From Anaerolineales bacterium (GTDB lineage Bacteria > Chloroflexota > Anaerolineae > Aggregatilineales > UBA2796): a stretch of 64,000 nucleotides of DNA. Numbering within the stretch: position 1 is the stretch's first letter; every line of letters begins with the position of its first letter. Both the position numbers and the translations under genes were made by a program. This document shows, in pieces, positions 58,551 to 64,000 of this stretch. The stretch is from assembly GCA_015075625.1 (NCBI GenBank), contig JABTTZ010000004.1, positions 248,001 through 312,000 on the forward strand. The letters are read 5' to 3'. The notes under the pieces are model-generated. The model saw nothing but the letters and a program-made list of their open reading frames with translations. It had not been told where the DNA came from and searched no databases.

Positions 58551-60679
58551 CAGCCTACCCATCCCAACAAGCGGCGCATTTCGCCATCTGTGCCATCGGG
58601 GTCTATCGAATCCAAAACGTCCTCCAGCGTGGGTGTGTACCGTTCATTGAGGAGATTGATCGCCTCGTCAATGCCAAGCTGAATGTCACGCCGCCGAATA
58701 GTTCGCGCCCATGCTGCCGCCTTTTCAAGGTGATCAAGGGCGGCGGCACGGCGTCCCTTCGCCGCATCCCACATCCCCAAATGGAGATGGGCGACGCCAT
58801 AGGTGGCATCCTCTTTCAGGGCGCGGCGGGCGTGATCGTAAGCAGCGCTTGATTCACCCTGGGCATAGTAGGCGGCGGCGATGCGTGTCAATAAGATGGG
58901 GCGCTGTCCATCGCTGCCCCCCGCTAACGCAGCAGTAAAGTACTCTGCCCCTGCAGCGCCTTTCCCTAAGATGGCAATGCCCACATCGACAAGGGCTTCC
59001 GGCGGCAAGGGCGCATGGTTTTCGCGCCGTTTCAACCAGCGCCGCGCCTCAGCGTGATCGCCTACGGCGTGCCATGCTTCAATAATGAGCCGCGCTAGAT
59101 CATCGTTCGTCAGGTCGAGCCGTTCAAAATCTGCCCGTGCTGCCTTTGGTTCAATGCCCGCCAACGCCGCGCCCCGCCGAGCATAGAGCAGGGCATCATC
59201 GGGTGTGAATTCAAGCGCCTTTGTGTAATCGTTGGCGGCGGCGCGAGAGTCCTCATCGGCACGGTGGAGGTCGGCACGGGCAGCGTAGAGGATCGCCAAG
59301 CGATTCCGCGCCAACGCTGCGTAAGGCGCGTTCGTCGTCCTATCGACACGCTCCCAGGCATCAAGGCTCTGATCCAAGTCACCTTCCATCTCGCAGGCTT
59401 GGGCGTAAAGCATGAGCGCCTCAGCGTTTTTGGGGGCGATCTCTAGGACGCGCAGGGCAGCTTGGCTTGCCGAACGCGCATTTTGCTGTTCAAGGTAGCG
59501 CCCGATGAGGGCAATTTTTAGGGCGAGATCATCAGGCTGTGCTTTGACTGCATACCGTAAGGAGGCGGCTGCCCGTCCGAACTGTCCATCACGGGCGTAG
59601 AGCGCGTCAATATGCCGCCACAGACGGGCGATATGTCCGGGTGTCCAGGCCTGTTCGCCGCGACGCGGACGGCGGCGGACGAATTCGCGCCACGCCTCGG
59701 CTGCCTCTGCCCATTGATCCAGCCGTTCATGGGCAAGGGCAATATTGGCGATTAGGTCGCGGGGGGCTGCGCCAGCCCGTTTTGCCGCTACCCAGTGACG
59801 GAGTGCCGCGTTCCAATCGCCCGTTTCGGCAGCAGCATTGCCCGCTAAAAAGTCGGCGCGTTGTTTCAATTTCAAGAGGATGGGCGACTCTGGGGCAATT
59901 TTGAGCGCTTGACGCACGGCATCAGGCAGCACATCAGCGTTCTCCACATGATCAAGCGCCCGTTCAGTAAGGGCGCGAAGGAGGTTCAAGCGGAGAGCGG
60001 GCGTGTTCAAGCCGTTTGCCTTTGCCGCCAAAAGACGGGCCAGAGTCTCGCGCTTTTGCCCCCGACGATAGGCGATGAGTGCCAAGTAGAATTGGCAAAA
60101 GGCAATGGCATGGTTTAAGGCGCTATGCAGATGCGGTTCAGCCGCATCAAAATCGCCATTGGAGAGTGCCTTGATCGCGTTTTTCAAGGCGGGCAGTTTG
60201 GGCTTCAGGCGATTCTGCTGCTCTGGGGTGAGCAGTTCCCATGTATCCTCACGGGCGGGATCGCCGCCTGTTTCAGCAACAGCAAGGCAAAGCATGGCGG
60301 CGGTGCGGGCGTAATGACGAGGATCAAGACCGATGCTCTCACGGTAGGCGGAAATGGCTGCTTTCAACTGCCCGCCTCGGTGGTGTGCCAAGCCCAAATG
60401 GTAAAGGTAAAGCGGATCGCCCGGATAATAGGTGTTTGCCGTCTGTATATCATTGAGGGCGGACTCGGCGCGAAGATTTGAGCACGCCCGCCGAAAATGT
60501 GCTTCTGCCAGCGCTCGCCGAAGTGCCTCGTCGGGTGGTTCACGCCGTGCCTGTGCCGACCATGCTTGAATAGCACCCTCGTAATCGCCCCGCTCAAAGG
60601 CGGCGACGCCTCGCTCACGGTCTGTTAGGCGCAGCAGAGGACGAGGTGGATTTTCGGGGCGGGTCTTTTTCTTTGCCAT
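58550..60679 (-). CDS. large TPR protein (first gene of TPR/J/GrpE operon)
   Basis: About 709 residues from the ATG at 60679 (MAKKKTRPENPPRPLLRLTD); twelve further codons are open upstream but basic and not family-like. Nearly the whole protein is TPR or TPR-like helices: AAFERGDYEGAIQAWSAQAR, YLYHLGLAHHRGGQLKAAIS, GNAAAETGDWNAALRHWVAA, ASLRYAVKAQPDDLALKIAL, AYDHARRALKEDATYGVAHL. A Cys-rich or catalytic motif is absent, and there is no signal peptide, so it is a cytoplasmic scaffold. It is translationally coupled to the J-domain gene (TGATG). Its role may be client binding for the chaperone pair. Confidence 0.85.
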   Translation of the reverse strand: MAKKKTRPENPPRPLLRLTDRERGVAAFERGDYEGAIQAWSAQARREPPDEALRRALAEAHFRRACSNLRAESALNDIQTANTYYPGDPLYLYHLGLAHHRGGQLKAAISAYRESIGLDPRHYARTAAMLCLAVAETGGDPAREDTWELLTPEQQNRLKPKLPALKNAIKALSNGDFDAAEPHLHSALNHAIAFCQFYLALIAYRRGQKRETLARLLAAKANGLNTPALRLNLLRALTERALDHVENADVLPDAVRQALKIAPESPILLKLKQRADFLAGNAAAETGDWNAALRHWVAAKRAGAAPRDLIANIALAHERLDQWAEAAEAWREFVRRRPRRGEQAWTPGHIARLWRHIDALYARDGQFGRAAASLRYAVKAQPDDLALKIALIGRYLEQQNARSASQAALRVLEIAPKNAEALMLYAQACEMEGDLDQSLDAWERVDRTTNAPYAALARNRLAILYAARADLHRADEDSRAAANDYTKALEFTPDDALLYARRGAALAGIEPKAARADFERLDLTNDDLARLIIEAWHAVGDHAEARRWLKRRENHAPLPPEALVDVGIAILGKGAAGAEYFTAALAGGSDGQRPILLTRIAAAYYAQGESSAAYDHARRALKEDATYGVAHLHLGMWDAAKGRRAAALDHLEKAAAWARTIRRRDIQLGIDEAINLLNERYTPTLEDVLDSIDPDGTDGEMRRLLGWVG

Positions 60680-60803
60680 GTGGTCAGTGTGTGGTTTGAG
60701 GTTACGCCTGTGCATTATAGCATCTCGTCTGTGGGCTGGTCACGTAATTTCCGAAAGGGGTACAATGAGTCTGCTTCGGCGGACTAGATGTGAAGGATAC
60801 GCG

Positions 60804-62174
60804 ATGCGACGCCCGCTCTCTGTAATTTTTTTTATGGCAGCCTTTATCCTCGGTGTTGGGTTGATGTTTTTGCCTCCCACAATGTTCACGATTGCTCAAA
60901 GCCCCCCGACACTCACGGCAACTCCTGATGTGCCTGACTCCGATTTGCGGCGGGAGATTGAATTCCTAAGCCAAAAGGCGGAACAAAACATCACCATTGC
61001 TAATTCACTGCTGACACTTGTCCAGTCCGCCGCCGATACGATTGGGTTGGTGATCACGCTGGTTGGGGGGTTGGTTGCCCTGGGTGGTTTTGTCCTCGGC
61101 GCGTTGGGGGTGCGCACACTTCTGAATTTTAATAATGTCCGTCGCCAGTTTGAAGCATCTCAAATGGCATTTGACGACACCCGGCAGAGTTTTGAGGCGG
61201 TGAAACATGAATTCGAGGCGACGAATTTACAGTTTCAAGTGACCAAAAACCAATTTGAGAGCGAGATTGCCCTTGCGCGGCAAGAACTTGACCGAGCGAA
61301 GGCGGAATCGGTGCGGATTAGCGAACGCGGCGAAAACGCAATTTATGCCCTGACGATGCTTCATATTGGCAAGGAGCAAATGGAGAAAAACAACCTTGAT
61401 GCGGCGCTGAATACGCTCACCGAGGCGTTCCATTTTGACTCCAACAACCGTGCCATCAATTACTTCTTGGGTGAACTGCATACCCAATTAAACCGGTTTG
61501 ATGAGGCTGCCAAATACCTGATCACGGCTGGCGCAGAGGAATCCCCTGATGCAGAGGCATCCTTCCCCGCCGCCAAAGCTGCCTATGCGTTCATTTGGCG
61601 CAAGAAGGGGGATGGCGAAGCCGATCCCGCCCGCCGCAAAGATTTCTATGACCGTGCCGAGCGCTACTACTTAGAGGCACTGCGCCGCAACCCGAAACTG
61701 CTGGATATTCACGGGGAGGCGGTTTATGCCTCACTGGGGGGGCTTTACAAACAGCAGAACCGCCTTGAGGATGCTGTTGAATGTTATGAGAAGGCAATCA
61801 CCGTGCGCCCGAAGGATTCCTCGTACCCATTCAATAATTTAGGGATTCTCTATACCCAGTTGAAAAATTACGTCCGTGCCACAGAGGTGTTTCAAAAGGC
61901 GCGGGACATTGCGCTTGACAAGGTGGATGATCGCCCTCAAGACTTTTGGGCGCGGTTTGATCTGGTCACGGCGTGCGCCATGCTCGATGATCGGGATGGC
62001 GTTCAACAGCACATTCGTGAGGCGTATAAATACGTTCTGCTGCCAGACCCGCTGCGCACCTTTTTGCGAGGGATTACGACACTCCATGAGGCAAAACCAA
62101 CCGACTTATTGGCATGGCTGATGCAGAACGTGACGGCGGAAATCGAAACCCGCGAACGAGCAGCGAAGCTGTGA
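60804..62174 (+). CDS. membrane TPR protein with signal/TM segments and coiled coil
   Basis: About 456 residues from the ATG at 60804 (AAGGA 7 nt upstream; an ATG at 60765 after AAAGGGG is the alternative). Hydrophobic start LSVIFFMAAFILGVGLMFLP, a second TM near 90-115 (IGLVITLVGGLVALGGFVLG), then a long coiled coil with repeated seven-residue units such as FEASQMAFDDTRQSFEAVKH and EFEATNLQFQVTKNQFESEI. TPR repeats follow (ALNTLTEAFHFDSNNRAINY, YYLEALRRNPKLLDIHGEAV, AVECYEKAITVRPKDSSYPF). Divergent from the TPR/J/GrpE operon. Function unknown; the coiled coil points to oligomerisation. Confidence 0.82.
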   Translation: MRRPLSVIFFMAAFILGVGLMFLPPTMFTIAQSPPTLTATPDVPDSDLRREIEFLSQKAEQNITIANSLLTLVQSAADTIGLVITLVGGLVALGGFVLGALGVRTLLNFNNVRRQFEASQMAFDDTRQSFEAVKHEFEATNLQFQVTKNQFESEIALARQELDRAKAESVRISERGENAIYALTMLHIGKEQMEKNNLDAALNTLTEAFHFDSNNRAINYFLGELHTQLNRFDEAAKYLITAGAEESPDAEASFPAAKAAYAFIWRKKGDGEADPARRKDFYDRAERYYLEALRRNPKLLDIHGEAVYASLGGLYKQQNRLEDAVECYEKAITVRPKDSSYPFNNLGILYTQLKNYVRATEVFQKARDIALDKVDDRPQDFWARFDLVTACAMLDDRDGVQQHIREAYKYVLLPDPLRTFLRGITTLHEAKPTDLLAWLMQNVTAEIETRERAAKL

Positions 62175-62307
62175 GCGTAGGGCGATGAAGGCAAGTGCAT
62201 AGCGCCTAGAAAGAGCGAATCTCCGGTGGGCTGCCTGACCAACTGACAAAAAGGGGCGGGTAAGGTATACTCTCCAGTAGCCCATCGGTACCCATTGGAG
62301 ATCTGGG

Positions 62308-64000
62308 ATGAACGCTGCCCCGCGCCCTTATCGTCTTGGAATCATCGTCCTTATCCTTATGCTGCTTACGGCATGTGGGGGAGGGACGGCGAACAACCCT
62401 ACCGCCGCCCCAGAGCAACCCACCACCAGCGGCAGCACCGCTATCCCTACAACGGCATCAATCAGTACAGAGGCTGCACCGTCCGCCCCTAGCCCACAAC
62501 CAACTCTGCCACCTGCAGCCGCACCTACCGTTGTTCCTACGGTTGTGGCGGCAGCCCTTCCAGAACCGATCAAGGGGGTCAAGTTTGGGCCGCTCGCGTA
62601 TTCTCCCGATGGCAAAACCCTCGCTTTTGTTGGCTCGGTGTACGACCAATCAACTGGGTACAGCGACAGCACGCTCTATGTGAAACCGATAGAGGGCGTC
62701 GAGGCACGCGCCATTACCAAAACATCGCGGCGGCTCATCTTGACGATTGCCTTTTCGCCCGATAACGCCTCCATCGCTTATTTCGTTCAGGAAACAGGGA
62801 CGTATGTCGTCGCGGTGGAAGGGGAGGCGACCCCCAAAGAAGTGAAGAATGTGACTTGTTTGAATTGGTCACCAGACAGCAAAGGACTCATCTCGATCAC
62901 AAAGGGCGCAGTGAATTTTGTGCCGATTGACGGTGGGCAGCCCAAGACGCTTTTCAAGGACGATATTACGGTGGGCTGCGCCGCTTATTCCCCAGACGGT
63001 CAATCCATTGCCTACCTCGGCAAGAAGGACGCGAAAGGCTTTCCACAGCTTTATGTGAGTGCGCCGGATGGGAGCAACGCCCGTCCGGTTTCTGGCGACA
63101 ACAATTGGGGGCTTTTCAATGTGATGTGGTCGCCCGATGGGAAACGGCTCGCCTACTTTGTAACCGATGTCACCCTGAACGGTGACATTCCTTGCATTGC
63201 CGAAGTGGAAAGCGGGAGCGCTGTTTGCTTGAAGGATGTTGCGGGTAAATATTACACCCATATGGCATGGTCGCCAGACAGCCAGCAGGTAGCGCTCGCC
63301 AGTCTGGGGCAAACCATGCAAAAACTGCGGACGATTGAGGTGATGCCCGCTGCCAGCATGACGTCGACGCTGTTGATCAAAGGTGATCCGTTTGTGGTAA
63401 ATGATGTTACATGGAATCCGGCAAACGATCAGATCGTTTTTGCCGCCGTTCGCGCCTCCTCAAACGGCGGGTCAATCTACGCAATTACCCCCGATGGGAA
63501 AACGATCCAACCAATTTGGGGTGGCGACCTTGTAGCGCTAGGAAAAACCCTCGTTGATTTCACCTACACGATTGATTCAACGACAAAACTGCTCTTTCAG
63601 CGTCCGAAAAGCTGGTTTTTCAACAGCACCAATTCCATCTTGATCTTTGCCCCAAGCCAAGCCGCACTCCAAAATCTGCGGCTGCCCTTTGAGGCACAGT
63701 TTGGGATCGCTGGGGGAATCAAACACATCAACACGGTTTACAAATCGCTTTTAACAACCGATCTCTCGCCGCGAACCATCCTCCAAGAGGCGATCAAGAA
63801 TGCCCCCGGCAGACCGAGCGCCGAGACTATCACAGAGAAAATACTAGGCGCTCATCCAGTGGCAGAAATTGTCTTTACCACCCCCAACAACGAAGAACAG
63901 GTGTTGATCGCTGTCAACTTAGATGGTTATCCGGTTGTTGTCCAGTTCATCTATGAACGTGGGCAAGGGGATCGTTTCTTGGCAATGGCAGAAGCGAGTG
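62308..64000 (+). CDS. PD40-repeat lipoprotein (3' end outside window)
   Basis: ATG at 62308 with TTGGAG 7 nt upstream. Lipoprotein signal YRLGIIVLILMLLTACGGG (lipobox LTAC). A Thr/Ser/Pro/Ala linker of ~65 residues follows, then propeller repeats: GPLAYSPDGKTLAFVGSVYD, TIAFSPDNASIAYFVQETGT, CLNWSPDSKGLISITKGAVN, CAAYSPDGQSIAYLGKKDAK, NVMWSPDGKRLAYFVTDVTL, HMAWSPDSQQVALASLGQTM and DVTWNPANDQIVFAAVRASS, seven visible units. The reading is open at 64000 after ~564 codons. Surface-exposed TolB-like propeller of unknown partner; no tolA/pal genes nearby. Confidence 0.86.
   Translation, partial: MNAAPRPYRLGIIVLILMLLTACGGGTANNPTAAPEQPTTSGSTAIPTTASISTEAAPSAPSPQPTLPPAAAPTVVPTVVAAALPEPIKGVKFGPLAYSPDGKTLAFVGSVYDQSTGYSDSTLYVKPIEGVEARAITKTSRRLILTIAFSPDNASIAYFVQETGTYVVAVEGEATPKEVKNVTCLNWSPDSKGLISITKGAVNFVPIDGGQPKTLFKDDITVGCAAYSPDGQSIAYLGKKDAKGFPQLYVSAPDGSNARPVSGDNNWGLFNVMWSPDGKRLAYFVTDVTLNGDIPCIAEVESGSAVCLKDVAGKYYTHMAWSPDSQQVALASLGQTMQKLRTIEVMPAASMTSTLLIKGDPFVVNDVTWNPANDQIVFAAVRASSNGGSIYAITPDGKTIQPIWGGDLVALGKTLVDFTYTIDSTTKLLFQRPKSWFFNSTNSILIFAPSQAALQNLRLPFEAQFGIAGGIKHINTVYKSLLTTDLSPRTILQEAIKNAPGRPSAETITEKILGAHPVAEIVFTTPNNEEQVLIAVNLDGYPVVVQFIYERGQGDRFLAMAEAS

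Overview
The window looks like chromosome from a Chloroflexota bacterium, most likely an Anaerolineae-type lineage. This is inferred from G+C-rich DNA, many TPR plus PD40 (TolB-like propeller) membrane proteins and lipoproteins with Thr/Pro-rich linkers, a DUF6391-like protein, a YacL-like PIN/TRAM protein beside gltX, and frequent GTG/TTG starts. No rRNA is present, so the placement is not proven. Most of the sequence is dense housekeeping and metabolic coding DNA. It is interrupted by short decayed mobile elements and one clear accessory island.

Layout. 1-7.1 kb: gltX (C-terminus off the edge), yacL-like gene, tmk, an IS982-like transposase tail and a fadN-fadA beta-oxidation operon with a strong promoter and a palindromic site. 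7.4-12.0 kb: an IS5-like remnant, a Type II restriction-modification pair whose nuclease is frameshifted, then a SAM methyltransferase, a CitE-like acyl-CoA lyase and a MaoC hydratase in one tight leftward array. 12.1-14.5 kb: an SPFH/prohibitin protein, an internally deleted IS with 20-bp inverted ends, dispersed repeats and a glycosyltransferase fragment. 14.5-18.1 kb: a LysM/PG-binding/deacetylase-like protein, an AlkD-like protein and a double-parvulin lipoprotein.

18.3-24.7 kb is an accessory island that starts at tRNA-Lys(UUU). A serine-recombinase remnant runs into the 3' half of the tRNA on the opposite strand. Next come a three-gene leftward cassette (unknown protein, PIN nuclease, short DprA-like protein), the last 46 codons of an Eco57I/PglX-like methyltransferase cut by an IS4-type insertion sequence, an RHS toxin tail, a 305-bp MITE, a broken immunity gene, and a second serine-recombinase remnant. 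The three-gene cassette is the best candidate here for an undescribed defence or toxin-antitoxin system.

24.7-33.6 kb: PPK2, a PHP phosphoesterase, three adjacent proteins sharing a TPR-like N-terminal module, a GH-A clan glycosidase-like protein, and a WXG100-fused large protein followed by a DcrB/DUF1795-like protein. 33.7-39.2 kb: aspartate kinase, an orphan SsuB/TauB-like ATPase, a 7TM-GAF histidine kinase and an overlapping TetR regulator. 39.2-46.7 kb: an HNH nuclease with zinc ribbons, an RmlC-like cupin and GT2 pair, an alpha/beta hydrolase, holA, a DUF6391-like gene and a fused homocysteine methyltransferase/MTHFR.

47.0-64 kb: clpC facing a gene that fuses a Clp N-domain to an APH-like kinase, a heterodimeric ABC exporter with one degenerate ATPase site, gyrB, a translationally coupled TPR / J-domain (HPP instead of HPD) / short GrpE operon, a TPR-coiled-coil membrane protein and a PD40 lipoprotein that runs off the right edge.
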